Shown here: positions 8,969-18,702 of the stretch, in pieces
Numbering within the stretch: position 1 is the first letter of the stretch
How the letters are laid out: every line of letters begins with the position of its first letter
Origin: CAIYRG01 sp964446945
GTDB taxonomy: Bacteria > Pseudomonadota > Alphaproteobacteria > Micropepsales > Micropepsaceae
Reading direction: 5' to 3'
Assembly: GCA_964446945.1 (NCBI GenBank)
Contig: CAYUQO010000001.1
Span: forward strand, 372,001-436,000
Length of the DNA stretch: 64,000 nucleotides
Made by a program: the position numbers and the translations under genes
Notes under the pieces: model-generated
The model's database searches: none
Seen by the model: only the letters and a program-made list of their open reading frames with translations
Told to the model about the DNA's origin: nothing

Positions 8969-10650
8969 CGTCACTGAATGTCCGCGACATCGTACTGATT
9001 GAGCGCGCGGAGCTGTCGTTCTCCGCCGGCCTGAATGTCCTGACCGGCGAGACCGGCGCCGGTAAATCCATTTTGCTGGATGCGCTTGGACTTGCCGCCG
9101 GTGAACGGGCCAACGGACGCGCCTGCGTGCGTTCTGGCGCCGAACAGGCGGTGGCAGTTGCGGGTTTCGAATTGCTGCCGAAACATCCCGCGCGAGCGAT
9201 TTTGAACCAAAGCGGGATCGCCAGCGATGATAGTGAACTCGTCCTGCGCCGGGTTGTGTCTGCCGATGGCCGCAGCCGTGCATTCATCAACGATCAGCCG
9301 GTTGGCATCCAGCTTGCGCGCGAAATCGGATCGGTCCTGGTGGAGGTCCACGGACAGGCGGACGACCGCGGGCTTTTCGACCCGGCGAGCCACCGTGTGC
9401 TGCTCGATGCCTTCGGCGGGAACGAAGCACTGGTCACGGAAGTCGCAGACGGCTTTGTGCGGGTTCAAGCCGCCAAAGAGCGCCTCGAGCGATTGCGTAA
9501 CGAACGAGACGCAGCCGAACGCGAATCCGAATTCCTGCGTTTTGCGTGTGATGAGCTGGCGAAACTCGCGCCGCTGCCCGGCGAAGAGGCGGAACTCGCA
9601 TCGACGCGGGCGCTGATGATGAATGCCGGCCGCCTCGCACAGGACATCGGCGCGGCTTTTGATTTTGTCGGCGGTGATGGTGGCGCCGAAGTCAAACTCG
9701 GCAATGCACTCAGGCGTCTGTCGCGTCTTCCCGAACAGGGCCGTGACGTCACACGGCAAGCGGAGGAAGCACTCGAATCGGCACTGATCCTGGTGCAGGA
9801 CGCGCGGTCGGGGCTCGAACAATTGCTGACGCGCCTCAACGCGGATCCGGCAAGACTCGAACAGCTTGAGGAAAGGCTGTTCGCACTGAGAGCAGCCGCC
9901 CGCAAATACAATGTCGCTTCCGATGCATTGCCGGCGCTGGCTGCGGAATATCAGGCGAAGCTCGCCGCACTCGAATCGGGAGAAACATCCATCGCGGCTG
10001 CCGAAGCCGAACTGTCGCGCAATCTGGCCGCCTATCGCGACGCGGCAGGGAAACTGTCTTCGGCCCGGGCGAAATCCGCAAAGCGGTTGGAAGATGCCGT
10101 CGCGAAGGAACTGGCGCCCCTGAAGCTCGGCGGCGCGAAATTCCGCGTCGCGCTGGCGCCGCTTCTCGGCGAAACCGTGAATGGGCTGGACCGGGTTGCT
10201 TTCGAAATCGCAACTGTCGAGGGAGCCGAATTCGGGCCGCTGACGCGGATTGCATCCGGAGGCGAACTCGCGCGCTTTGCCCTGGCGCTTAAAGTTGCGC
10301 TGGCAGAATCGAGCCCGCCCGCCGTGCTGGTGTTCGACGAGGTGGATCGCGGCGTTGGTGGAGCGGTCGCCGCCGCGGTCGGTGAACGCCTGCAAAGATT
10401 GGCGCAGAATACGCAGGTGCTTCTCGTCACCCATTCACCGCAAGTTGCAGCGCGCGCGGTCCGTCATTTCCGGATCGTGCGTGCACGCGGTGCAACATCG
10501 GTCCAGATGCTTTCGCCGGAAGAACGGGTTGAGGAGATCGCCCGCATGCTGTCGGGCGCGAGCGTCACCGATGAAGCGCGCGCAGCGGCGCGAAGGCTGC
10601 TGGCGGAAGCGAGCGTGACGCCACCGCCGCGCAAACGGGCCCGCGCATGA
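8935..10650 (+). CDS. recN: DNA repair protein RecN
   Basis: SMC-like ATPase acting in recombinational double-strand break repair. It has Walker A GETGAGKS (about residues 38-45), a long central coiled-coil rich in Glu/Arg/Ala, then the ABC signature SGGELARFALALK and Walker B VLVFDEVDRGVGG near the C terminus, with a TNTQV/LLVTHSPQVA switch region. Length is 571 aa from the GTG at 8935, which has a good Shine-Dalgarno, or 562 aa from the ATG at 8962 (MLTSLNVRDIVLIE), which matches the usual RecN N terminus. I see no alphaproteobacterial LexA box (GTTC-N7-GTTC) upstream. Confidence 0.95.
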   Translation: MRHSVDLSPMLTSLNVRDIVLIERAELSFSAGLNVLTGETGAGKSILLDALGLAAGERANGRACVRSGAEQAVAVAGFELLPKHPARAILNQSGIASDDSELVLRRVVSADGRSRAFINDQPVGIQLAREIGSVLVEVHGQADDRGLFDPASHRVLLDAFGGNEALVTEVADGFVRVQAAKERLERLRNERDAAERESEFLRFACDELAKLAPLPGEEAELASTRALMMNAGRLAQDIGAAFDFVGGDGGAEVKLGNALRRLSRLPEQGRDVTRQAEEALESALILVQDARSGLEQLLTRLNADPARLEQLEERLFALRAAARKYNVASDALPALAAEYQAKLAALESGETSIAAAEAELSRNLAAYRDAAGKLSSARAKSAKRLEDAVAKELAPLKLGGAKFRVALAPLLGETVNGLDRVAFEIATVEGAEFGPLTRIASGGELARFALALKVALAESSPPAVLVFDEVDRGVGGAVAAAVGERLQRLAQNTQVLLVTHSPQVAARAVRHFRIVRARGATSVQMLSPEERVEEIARMLSGASVTDEARAAARRLLAEASVTPPPRKRARA

Positions 10651-12743
10651 GCAAGTCCACGGAGAAACCCGTGGAGCTGCTGACGGAAGGGGAGGCAAAG
10701 GCCGAACTCGCGCGGCTCGCGCACGATATCGGCGAGAACGACCGGCTGTATTACCAGGAAGACGCGCCGCGCGTTTCCGATGCGGAATATGACGCGCTTC
10801 GGCGGCGCAACGACGAGATCGAGAAGCGCTTTCCCGAACTGATCCGCCACGACAGTCCATCGCAGCGCGTAGGCGCGAAGCCCGCTGAACGCTTCGAAAA
10901 AGTGCGCCATGCGCGGCCGATGCTTTCGCTCGACAATGCCTTTACCTCCGAAGATGTGGTCGATTTCGTCGGCCGCGTGCGCCGTTTTCTCGGCATGACG
11001 GCGGATGAGGAAGTGGTCCTGGTGGCCGAACCGAAAATCGACGGTCTGTCGTCGAGTCTGCGTTACGAACATGGACGGCTCGTACTGGCGGCAACGCGCG
11101 GCGATGGCGCCGAAGGTGAAAATGTCACCGCGAATGTCCGCACCATTGCCGATGTGCCGAAAACCATCCGGAGCGGAATGCCTGACGTGTTCGAAGTGCG
11201 GGGCGAGGTGTATATGAGCCACGCCGATTTCGCCGAATTGAACCGGCGTCAGGAACGTTCTGGCGAAAAGATTTTCGCCAATCCGCGCAATTCTGCGGCA
11301 GGTTCGCTGCGGCAGCTCGATCCGGCCATCACCGCGAAGCGGCCATTACGGTACTTTGCATATCATTGGGGCGAAGTCTCGAACCTCCCCGGAGCCACAC
11401 ATTGGGACGTGTTGCAGGCGCTGAAATCCTGGGGTTTTCCCGTCAATCCGCTGACCCGCCGCTGCCATAGCATCGATGAAGCGCTCGAATTTTATAACCA
11501 TGTGCAGCACAAGCGCGCCGATCTCGGTTACGACATTGACGGCGTGGTCTACAAGGTGGACCGGTTGGATTTGCAGAACCGGTTGGGTTTTGTGTCGCGC
11601 AGTCCGCGGTGGGCAATCGCGCATAAATTTCCGGCCGAGCAGGCCGAAAGCACGGTCGAGCGCATAGCCGTCTATGTCGGGCGCACCGGTGCCCTGACGC
11701 CGGTTGCGCATATCAAACCTGTCACTGTCGGCGGTGTGGTTGTGCAGAACGTGTCCATGCACAATGAGGATGAAGTTGCACGCAAGGATGTCCGGGTTGG
11801 GGATACTGTCATAGTGCAACGCGCGGGCGATGTGATTCCGCAATTGGTCAGCGTCGTGCTGGAGCGCAGGCCCAAAGGCACGCACCGTTACAAAATGCCG
11901 GATCGCTGCCCGATCTGCGGAAGCCATGCGACCCGCGAAATCAACCCCAAAACGGGTGAGCCGGAGTCCGCGCGCCGTTGTGTAAATACCCTGTCATGCC
12001 CGGCGCAGGCAGTCGAACGCCTCCGCCATTTCGCATCGCGGGACGCGTTCGATATCGAAGGGCTGGGAGAGAAAACGGTCGCGGAGTTTTTTGAAGATGG
12101 ATTGCTGCGTGAGCCCGCCGACATCTTCCACCTTGAGGCGCGCTATGGCGAGGGCGCCAAAGCCATCATGGAAAGGGAGGGATGGGGGGAGCAATCCGCA
12201 GGCAAACTGTTTCGTGCGATCGACGCCCGCCGGAAGATTTCGCTGGACCGTTTTATCCTGGCGCTGTCGATCCCCCATGTCGGTGAAACCACGGCGCGGC
12301 TGCTCGCACGCAATTTCCATTCTCTGAAAGCATTTCTTTCGTCCATGGAAAGCGGCCATGCCATCGAAGATCTGGATGATATCGAAGGGATAGGCGACGT
12401 GATGGCGGCGGCCATTAAGTCGTTCTTCGAGGAGAAGCACAACCGTGAGGCGATTGCGCATTTGCTCGAATGCGTCGAGGTCGAAGACTTTGCCGCGCCG
12501 GCCCACGCCAACACCGCATTGGCCGGCAAGACGGTGGTGTTCACGGGCACGCTCGAACGCATGACGCGCAATGAAGCTAAGGCGCGGGCTGAGGCAATGG
12601 GCGCGAAAGTGGCCGGTTCGGTCTCGAAGAAGACCGATCTGGTGGTCGCCGGGCCGGGGGCGGGCTCGAAGCTGAAAAACGCCGAGGCTTTCGGCGTTAA
12701 AGTTATCTCCGAGGACGAATGGTTGTCCCTGATCGGTACGTGA
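10647..12743 (+). CDS. ligA: NAD+-dependent DNA ligase LigA
   Basis: Seals nicks during replication and repair using NAD+. The 698-residue protein has the N-terminal Ia domain (DxxYY motif NDRLYYQ), the adenylation motif with catalytic Lys130 in AEPKIDG, an OB-fold, a four-cysteine zinc finger (CPICG...CVNTLSCPAQ), helix-hairpin-helix repeats (IEGLGEKT, IEGIGDVMA) and a C-terminal BRCT domain (GKTVVFTGTLERMTR). The ATG overlaps the recN stop by four bases, so the two repair genes form one unit. Confidence 0.97.
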   Translation: MSKSTEKPVELLTEGEAKAELARLAHDIGENDRLYYQEDAPRVSDAEYDALRRRNDEIEKRFPELIRHDSPSQRVGAKPAERFEKVRHARPMLSLDNAFTSEDVVDFVGRVRRFLGMTADEEVVLVAEPKIDGLSSSLRYEHGRLVLAATRGDGAEGENVTANVRTIADVPKTIRSGMPDVFEVRGEVYMSHADFAELNRRQERSGEKIFANPRNSAAGSLRQLDPAITAKRPLRYFAYHWGEVSNLPGATHWDVLQALKSWGFPVNPLTRRCHSIDEALEFYNHVQHKRADLGYDIDGVVYKVDRLDLQNRLGFVSRSPRWAIAHKFPAEQAESTVERIAVYVGRTGALTPVAHIKPVTVGGVVVQNVSMHNEDEVARKDVRVGDTVIVQRAGDVIPQLVSVVLERRPKGTHRYKMPDRCPICGSHATREINPKTGEPESARRCVNTLSCPAQAVERLRHFASRDAFDIEGLGEKTVAEFFEDGLLREPADIFHLEARYGEGAKAIMEREGWGEQSAGKLFRAIDARRKISLDRFILALSIPHVGETTARLLARNFHSLKAFLSSMESGHAIEDLDDIEGIGDVMAAAIKSFFEEKHNREAIAHLLECVEVEDFAAPAHANTALAGKTVVFTGTLERMTRNEAKARAEAMGAKVAGSVSKKTDLVVAGPGAGSKLKNAEAFGVKVISEDEWLSLIGT

Positions 12744-12822
12744 TCGGACAAACCGCGGGAGATTTGATTTCCATCGCCGATCCTGTAGCGTCCGGCCCGA
12801 TCCTGTTCGTTAAGGTCTTCTG

Positions 12823-14430
12823 ATGACTTCCGGCTCCCGCCGCGATATTGCGCTGGCCGCCCGCGCCTGGCCTTTTGAAGAAGCGCGAAAAATCCTCGCT
12901 CGGATCGAGCGCCGGCAGAAGGCCGGGAGAGCGCTGGACACGGTACTGTTCGAAACCGGCTACGGCCCGTCCGGTTTGCCGCATATCGGCACCTTCGGCG
13001 AAGTCGCCCGGACAAGCTGGGTTCGGCAGGCATTCCATCAACTCAGTGATATTCCGACTCGCCTGGTGGCGTTCTCGGACGACATGGATGGATTGCGCAA
13101 AGTCCCCGACAACGTGCCCAACCAGGACATGCTGCGCGAACATCTCGGCAAGCCGCTGACGTCCATCCCCGATCCGTTCGGCACGCATGGCAGCTTCGGC
13201 GCGCACAACAATGCGCGGTTGAAGGCGTTTCTCGACCGTTTTGGTTTTGCGTACGAGTTTTTCAGTTCGACCGATTGTTACCGCAGCGGCTTATTCGACC
13301 AGGCGCTGCTCGCGGTGCTCGCTCATTACGAAGAAGTACGCGATGTCGTGTTGCCGACGCTCGGCCCGGAACGGCGTGCGACCTACAGCCCATTTCTTCC
13401 GCTGTGCCCACGGACTGGACAGGTCCTGCAGGTGCCCATCGTGGCGTGGGATGTCGGGGCCGGTACTGTGGTGTTCGAGGACGAAGGGCGGCGCACGGAA
13501 GTGCCGGTAACCGGCGGCCATTGCAAACTGCAGTGGAAGGCGGATTGGGCGATGCGCTGGTTTGCCTTAAGCGTCGATTACGAAATGTCGGGCAAGGACC
13601 TGATTCCTTCCGTGGAATTGTCGACTCGCATTGTCCGCATTCTCGGCGGTGAACCACCCGAGACGTTGACATACGAACTGTTTCTCGACGAGGCCGGCCA
13701 GAAGATCTCGAAATCCCGGGGCAATGGTTTGTCCGTGGACGAATGGCTTAGCTATGGGCCCGAGGAGAGTCTGGCGTTCTTCATGTTCCAGAAGCCGAGG
13801 GCCGCCAAGCGGCTGTTTTTCGATGTCATTCCGAAATCGGTTGACGAGTATCTGGCCTTCATCGCCCAATACCGCCGCGAAGCAAACCAAGCCGCAGCGT
13901 TCGAAAATCCCGTCTGGTTCATCCATGCCGGCTCGCCACCCGCCGAAGATTACCCCGCAAGTTTCGCATTGCTGCTCAACCTGGTCAGTGCTTCAGGCGC
14001 GCAGGACCGCAATGTGCTTTGGGGCTTTATCCGCGCCTATGCGCCGGGTGCGAGCCCGGCCACCCATCCGGGTCTCGACCGGCTTGTCGGCTATGCGTTG
14101 AGATATTTCGAGGACTTCGTCAAACCGCAAAAGCGCTATCGCGTCGCCACGCCGAAAGAGCGCGAAGCGCTGGCAGCACTGGCGGATGCGCTCGAAAATA
14201 TGGCGGAACAGCGTGACGGCGAGACCGTGCAGAACGTTGTCTACGAGATCGGCAAGAGTCACGGATTCGAACCGCTGCGCGACTGGTTCAAGGCGATTTA
14301 TGAAGTGGCGCTTGGCCAGACGCAGGGCCCGCGCTTCGGGTCATTTGCGGCGCTGTTCGGCTGCGCCGAGACGGCTGTGCTGATCCGCACTGCGCTGTCC
14401 GGCGCATTTCTCTCGGGTGCAAAAGCATGA
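12823..14430 (+). CDS. lysK: Lysyl-tRNA synthetase, class I
   Basis: Charges tRNA-Lys. This is the archaeal-type class I enzyme that replaces the class II LysRS in many alphaproteobacteria. The 535-residue protein has the HIGH-like motif PHIGT (54-57), the KMSKS-like motif KISKSRGNG, and the FSDDMDGLRKVPDN segment specific to this family. A class II lysS is not in the window. It is followed with four-base overlaps by two further genes, so it may head a small operon. Confidence 0.95.
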   Translation: MTSGSRRDIALAARAWPFEEARKILARIERRQKAGRALDTVLFETGYGPSGLPHIGTFGEVARTSWVRQAFHQLSDIPTRLVAFSDDMDGLRKVPDNVPNQDMLREHLGKPLTSIPDPFGTHGSFGAHNNARLKAFLDRFGFAYEFFSSTDCYRSGLFDQALLAVLAHYEEVRDVVLPTLGPERRATYSPFLPLCPRTGQVLQVPIVAWDVGAGTVVFEDEGRRTEVPVTGGHCKLQWKADWAMRWFALSVDYEMSGKDLIPSVELSTRIVRILGGEPPETLTYELFLDEAGQKISKSRGNGLSVDEWLSYGPEESLAFFMFQKPRAAKRLFFDVIPKSVDEYLAFIAQYRREANQAAAFENPVWFIHAGSPPAEDYPASFALLLNLVSASGAQDRNVLWGFIRAYAPGASPATHPGLDRLVGYALRYFEDFVKPQKRYRVATPKEREALAALADALENMAEQRDGETVQNVVYEIGKSHGFEPLRDWFKAIYEVALGQTQGPRFGSFAALFGCAETAVLIRTALSGAFLSGAKA

Positions 14431-15209
14431 ACCGGTTCGCCGCGATTCTGGTTGTTGCGTTTGCGTCGACCTGCTTGCCGGCACACGCGCAGGATGCCGC
14501 GATTGCGTTCCAGCACTATCAAATGGGCGACTATCAGGGTGCGGTCAGGATTGGCGAAGCAGCCAACAACGGACCCGGGTTTGCCGTCGCGGCACGGGCA
14601 GCTTTCGCCGAGGCCAATCTGCGTGACACGCCCTGCCTGTCGTGTCTTCAGCAGGTTGAGGCGCTGGCGCGGCGCTCGATCGTGCTCGACATGGGTCATC
14701 CGGACGCCTTCGTCTACCTCGCAGCAGCGCTGGGCTATGAATCACGTATCATCGGATATGTGCGGGCGACGATCGAGAAGTATCCGGAAATGGCCAAACA
14801 GGCGATCGATCACGCAGTCGCGGACGAACCGAATGATGCTTGGAGTCTGGCGGCGCTTGGCGGCTGGCACATGGAGATCGTGCGCAATGGCGGAAGTTTC
14901 ATTGCGCGCACCGTGTATGGGGCACGTGCCGATGCAGGTGAGGATGCATTCCGGCGCGCCTTTGCCGCCGATCCCGGCAATCTCGTCATTCGCCTGCAAT
15001 ATGTGCTTTCCGTCGCAGCCTTTGATCTGAACCACTACCGCAATGAGATTGCCGGGCAGCTTGCAGCCATCGCAACGACCGAGCCCCGCACCGCCTATGA
15101 AACGGCCATGAAGCAACGCGCGGCACGGCTGCAGGATTTGTTCAAGGCAGGGCGTAACGCCGATTTTCTCGCGCTGATCAAGAAGTACCAGGGTTATCCG
15201 GCCGCATGA
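14427..15209 (+). CDS. Secreted TPR-like protein of unknown function
   Basis: 260 residues with a clear Sec signal peptide (hydrophobic core at about 4-15, cleavage after AHA-Q near residue 21). The mature part is helical with repeated alanine-rich hairpins resembling TPR/Sel1 units (for example YQMGDYQGAVRIGEAA and HPDAFVYLAAALGYESRI) and a CLSC pair near residue 73. The start overlaps the lysK stop (ATGA). A periplasmic scaffold role is inference; I do not recognise a named family. Confidence 0.8.
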   Translation: MNRFAAILVVAFASTCLPAHAQDAAIAFQHYQMGDYQGAVRIGEAANNGPGFAVAARAAFAEANLRDTPCLSCLQQVEALARRSIVLDMGHPDAFVYLAAALGYESRIIGYVRATIEKYPEMAKQAIDHAVADEPNDAWSLAALGGWHMEIVRNGGSFIARTVYGARADAGEDAFRRAFAADPGNLVIRLQYVLSVAAFDLNHYRNEIAGQLAAIATTEPRTAYETAMKQRAARLQDLFKAGRNADFLALIKKYQGYPAA

Positions 15210-15559
15210 CTATCTGCGTGTACAAGCTGTTTCGCCAATCAGAATGGCAGGCGGCAGCAAGCACCGGATTCTTCACCGGATCGGCCGACGATCGCCGCGA
15301 TGGATTCATCCATCTTTCCGCCGCCTCCCAGGTGCGCGGCACTTTCGAGAAATATTTTGCCGTCGAGCCCGAACCGGTGCTTGCCCGATTCGATGCGGAT
15401 TCGTTCGGGATTGCGCTGAAATGGGAAAATTCGCGCAACGGCGAGCGGTTTCCCCATCTCTACGGCGTACTGGATGTTTCACGCGCGCTGTCGGTAAGCC
15501 AAATTCGCCGCGATGTCTGCGGAGCGCCGGCATTTCCACCCGAAATCCCAAGCCCATGA
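15206..15559 (+). CDS. DUF952 family protein
   Basis: 117 residues. The pattern YKLFRQSEWQAA...DGFIHLSAASQVRGT is diagnostic of DUF952, a small cytoplasmic family distantly resembling ADP-ribosyltransferase-like folds and found mainly in alphaproteobacteria; its function is not established. HLYG near residue 82 is also conserved. The start overlaps the previous stop by four bases, and the next gene starts 13 bases after its stop. Confidence 0.88.
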   Translation: MTICVYKLFRQSEWQAAASTGFFTGSADDRRDGFIHLSAASQVRGTFEKYFAVEPEPVLARFDADSFGIALKWENSRNGERFPHLYGVLDVSRALSVSQIRRDVCGAPAFPPEIPSP

Positions 15560-15572
15560 TGAGGTCTTCGAA

Positions 15573-15929
15573 ATGAGCAAGTATCAGGGTTCCTGCCACT
15601 GCAATGCGGTTCAATTCGAAATTGACGCCGACATCGCATCGGGCGTGCAGTGCGACTGTTCGCTGTGCAAGCGCAAGAACGCCGTTATGTTGCGCGTTCC
15701 CAAAGACAAATTCCGGCTGTTGAAAGGCGAGAACGCCCTGTCGCTGTATGAATGGAATACCCGTGCTGCAAAACATTACTTCTGCAAGCATTGCGGAATT
15801 TATACGCACCATCAGCCGCGCACGCGGGCCGACATGATCGGGGTCAATCTCGGCTGCATCGATGATGTCGACGTCAGCAAGCTGCCGGTCGAACGCTTGC
15901 CGGGAGCGCAGCTGTCGGGTGGGCGATAA
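15573..15929 (+). CDS. GFA family (glutathione-dependent formaldehyde-activating-like) zinc protein
   Basis: 118 residues with the GFA zinc-binding cysteines: SCHCNAVQFE near the N terminus, CDCSLCKRKN in the middle and FCKHCGIYTHHQ later. Family members include Gfa, proposed to promote S-hydroxymethylglutathione formation, but most have unknown substrates. I chose the ATG at 15573 because the family begins right before the first CxC; the frame extends to 15513 inside the DUF952 gene. It converges on leuB with only two bases between the stops. Confidence 0.88.
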   Translation: MSKYQGSCHCNAVQFEIDADIASGVQCDCSLCKRKNAVMLRVPKDKFRLLKGENALSLYEWNTRAAKHYFCKHCGIYTHHQPRTRADMIGVNLGCIDDVDVSKLPVERLPGAQLSGGR

Positions 15930-15931
15930 CT

Positions 15932-17041
15932 CTACTTGTTCAGCGCGTTCAGCGCCGAAATAACGGCATCACCCATTTCGCGGGTGCCCACGCGCTTCTT
16001 GCCCGGCTGCATGATGTCACCGGTGCGCAAACCGGAATTCAGCACATGCTCGACCGCGCGTTCGACCAGGTTCGCTTCATCCGCATGGCCCAGCGAATAG
16101 CGCAGGCACATCGCGAACGACAACATGCAGGCGAACGGGTTTGCCAACCCCTTGCCGGCGATGTCTGGCGCGGTGCCGTGCACCGGCTCGTATAGTCCCG
16201 GCTGACGGCCGGTTTTCTCGTCCTTCGCGCCCAATGAAGCGGAGGGCAGCATGCCGATAGAGCCGGTGCATTGCGCTGCTTCGTCGGACAGTACATCCCC
16301 GAACAGATTGTCGGTCACAATCACATCGAACTGTTTGGGATTGCGCACCAGCTGCATGGCGCAATTATCGGCAAGGATATGGGTCAGTTCGACGTCCTTG
16401 AATTCCGCATCGTAGACCTTCTGCACCTCCTGCCGCCACAGCACGCCCGTGTGCATCACATTGGATTTTTCCGCCGACGCGACACGATTTGCGCGTAAGC
16501 GGGCCAGCCCAAAGGCGACTCGCGCAATCCGCTGCACCTCGCCCGTGGTGTAGACCTGCGTGTCCACTGCGCGGCGCGTGCCGTCGTTCAGCTCGATAAT
16601 TCCCCTTGGCTCGCCGAAATACACGCCGCCGGTCAGTTCACGGACGATCAGGATATCCAATCCGGACACAACTTCGGGCCGCAGCGTGGAAGCATCCTTC
16701 AATGCATCAAAACACAAAGCAGGGCGCAGATTGGCAAACAGCTCGAGGTCCTTGCGCAGCCGCAGCAGTCCGCGCTCGGGTTTTTTGTCGAATGGATTGT
16801 TGTCCCATTGCGGTCCGCCAACCGCGCCGAACAACACGGCGTCCGCCCGATGAGCCAGCCGCATGGTCGCTTCGCTGACCGGAACGCCTTCCGCATCCAG
16901 TGCCGCGCCGCCGACCAGCCCGCGCTCGATTTCGAAGCGAATTCCGCGTTCCGCCTGCATCCAGCCCAGAAGGCGTTCGGTTTCCGCCATGACTTCGGGG
17001 CCTATGCCGTCGCCGGCCAGCAACAATAGTTTGTGGCTCAT
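15932..17041 (-). CDS. leuB: 3-isopropylmalate dehydrogenase
   Basis: NAD+-dependent oxidative decarboxylation step of leucine synthesis. The 369-residue protein begins with LLLLAGDGIGPEV, has GAVGGPQWD, the substrate-binding LRKDLELFANLRP, ELTGGVYFGEPRG, and the metal/NAD region (VTDNLFGDVLSDEAA, EPVHGTAPDIAGKG). It is the second gene of a - strand leuD-leuB pair, 75 bases downstream of leuD. leuC is not in the window. Confidence 0.97.
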   Translation of the reverse strand: MSHKLLLLAGDGIGPEVMAETERLLGWMQAERGIRFEIERGLVGGAALDAEGVPVSEATMRLAHRADAVLFGAVGGPQWDNNPFDKKPERGLLRLRKDLELFANLRPALCFDALKDASTLRPEVVSGLDILIVRELTGGVYFGEPRGIIELNDGTRRAVDTQVYTTGEVQRIARVAFGLARLRANRVASAEKSNVMHTGVLWRQEVQKVYDAEFKDVELTHILADNCAMQLVRNPKQFDVIVTDNLFGDVLSDEAAQCTGSIGMLPSASLGAKDEKTGRQPGLYEPVHGTAPDIAGKGLANPFACMLSFAMCLRYSLGHADEANLVERAVEHVLNSGLRTGDIMQPGKKRVGTREMGDAVISALNALNK

Positions 17042-17116
17042 CCTGATGAATCCTTGAGAGATTTTACTTGCGCTGAGGAGTGCTGCGCCGGTGATTTTCC
17101 GGCCGGCGCGAGTTGG

Positions 17117-17722
17117 TCAGGCCCAGGGTTCGCTGATGCGCCGCCGGGTCTCGAAATCCGTAATGTCCTTTTCATGCCGCATTGTCAGCCCAATATCGTC
17201 CCAACCGTTGAGCAGACACTGCTTGCGGAAAGGGTCGATATCGAAATGGATGCGGCTTCCGTCCGGGCGAACGATTTCCTGTCGTTCCAGATCGACGCTG
17301 ATCACTGCATTGGCGCCCAGCGACGCATCTTCCATCAGCCTGTCGACCTGCTCCTGGGGCACCGCAATGGGCAGAACGCCGTTCTTGAAGCAATTATTGT
17401 AGAAAATGTCGGCGAAGGACGGCGCGACGATACAGCGTATGCCGAAATCCAGAAGCGCCCATGGCGCATGCTCGCGGGACGATCCGCAGCCGAAATTCGC
17501 ACCCGCAATGAGAAGTTTCGCGTTTTTGTAGGCAGGTTTGTTGAGCACGAAATCCGGGTTCGGCGACCCATCAGGCCGGGTACGCATCTCGAAAAACAGG
17601 GCAGAGCCAAGTCCGGTGCGTTTGGTGGTTTTCAGGAATTGTTTCGGAATGATCATGTCGGTGTCGACATTGACCATCGGAAGCGGCGCCGCGACGCCGG
17701 TGAGGGTGGTGAAGGGTTGCAT
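17117..17722 (-). CDS. leuD: 3-isopropylmalate dehydratase small subunit
   Basis: Forms, with LeuC, the isomerase that converts 2- to 3-isopropylmalate. The 201-residue protein has VDTDMIIPKQFL, the swivel-domain signature GANFGCGSSREHAPWAL, and the FYNNCFKNGVLPI segment. leuB follows on the same strand. The gene starts 36 bases from the divergent start at 17759, so both promoters must lie within or very close to this short gap. Confidence 0.97.
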   Translation of the reverse strand: MQPFTTLTGVAAPLPMVNVDTDMIIPKQFLKTTKRTGLGSALFFEMRTRPDGSPNPDFVLNKPAYKNAKLLIAGANFGCGSSREHAPWALLDFGIRCIVAPSFADIFYNNCFKNGVLPIAVPQEQVDRLMEDASLGANAVISVDLERQEIVRPDGSRIHFDIDPFRKQCLLNGWDDIGLTMRHEKDITDFETRRRISEPWA

Positions 17723-17747
17723 GGCGCCGGAACCTAATCGGCCAGTC

Positions 17748-17752
17748 GGGAG
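17748..17752 (+). promoter_or_regulatory. Shine-Dalgarno deciding the start of the cyclase-like gene
   Basis: GGGAG at 17748-17752 abuts the ATG at 17753 but stands six bases before the in-frame ATG at 17759. The second ATG is therefore the better start. Confidence 0.55.
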
Positions 17753-17758
17753 ATGTCC

Positions 17759-18694
17759 ATGCCAGGAACAAGAATCCGTTTTCTGACCGCCGGCTGTGCC
17801 GTAGTGGCTGCGCTGGTGCTGATTGCGGCCCGTCCCGAGCCAATAGCGGTGCCGGAGTCACAGCCGGGGCTGTGGAAGGTTTACGAGGATGTGCTGGTGC
17901 ACGCGAAGTATGTCGATCTGACGCATACCATCACGCCTGCCATTCCGGTGTGGCGCGGATTCCACCGGTCGCATTTCATGCCTGCGACCAACGCCCGGAC
18001 GGGAAAGCCCTACACCTATGGCCAGGACGGCTTTGAGGCGACGCATTACGATCTCCAGACAGACCAGCTCGGGACGCAGCTCGATCCGCCGGCCCACTGG
18101 GCACCCGAATTTCCCGCCATTGACGAACTGCCGGCGACTTACACTCTCCGCCCGCTGGTGGTGATTTCCATTGCCTCCGAAGTGCGGCGGGATCCCGGTT
18201 ACCAGATGCAGGTTTCCGACATCGAGCGCTGGGAAAGACGGCATGGCCGCATCCCGGAAGGTTCGGTTGTGTTTATCCGCTCCGACTGGTCGAAGCGCTG
18301 GCCCGATCCGCGTCTTGCCGACGAAACAATCTTTCCGGGGGTCACGCTGGACGCGCTCAAATTTCTGCACGAGCAGCGTCATATCCTGATGCACGGCCAC
18401 GAACCTCTGGATACGGACGATACTTCGAATCTCGAAGGTGAAGCCTGGCTCATGCATCACGGATACACGCAGGCCGAAGGCGTCGCCAATCTCGACGAGG
18501 TCCCGGAAACAGGTGCACTGGTCGCGATCGGTTATCCGAAATTCAAGGGCGGCACGGGCGGCTATGCGCGGTATGTGGCGATCTGCCCGCCAGACTGGAA
18601 ATTTGGTGTCACGATCGGTCCACAGGACGCGCCGCTGCCCCGCTTCGCCCGCGAACTCCATTGGGACTTCAAGGCTGGAATGCGCGTGCGGTAA
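17759..18694 (+). CDS. Secreted/membrane-anchored cyclase family protein, variant metal motif
   Basis: 311 residues. The N terminus has a hydrophobic segment (FLTAGCAVVAALVLIAA), so the protein is exported or anchored. The body is the cyclase/kynurenine formamidase-like fold: VDLTHTITPAIPVW near residue 50, then DQLGTQLDPPAHW. In the canonical family motif HxGTHxDxPxH the first two histidines bind metal; here both are Gln (QLGTQLD), while the second protein of this family in the window (51204-51944) keeps HAGSHIDAPSH. Substrate unknown. Convergent with the KirBac gene, eight bases apart. Confidence 0.8.
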   Translation: MPGTRIRFLTAGCAVVAALVLIAARPEPIAVPESQPGLWKVYEDVLVHAKYVDLTHTITPAIPVWRGFHRSHFMPATNARTGKPYTYGQDGFEATHYDLQTDQLGTQLDPPAHWAPEFPAIDELPATYTLRPLVVISIASEVRRDPGYQMQVSDIERWERRHGRIPEGSVVFIRSDWSKRWPDPRLADETIFPGVTLDALKFLHEQRHILMHGHEPLDTDDTSNLEGEAWLMHHGYTQAEGVANLDEVPETGALVAIGYPKFKGGTGGYARYVAICPPDWKFGVTIGPQDAPLPRFARELHWDFKAGMRVR

Positions 18695-18702
18695 TCGTTT
18701 CG

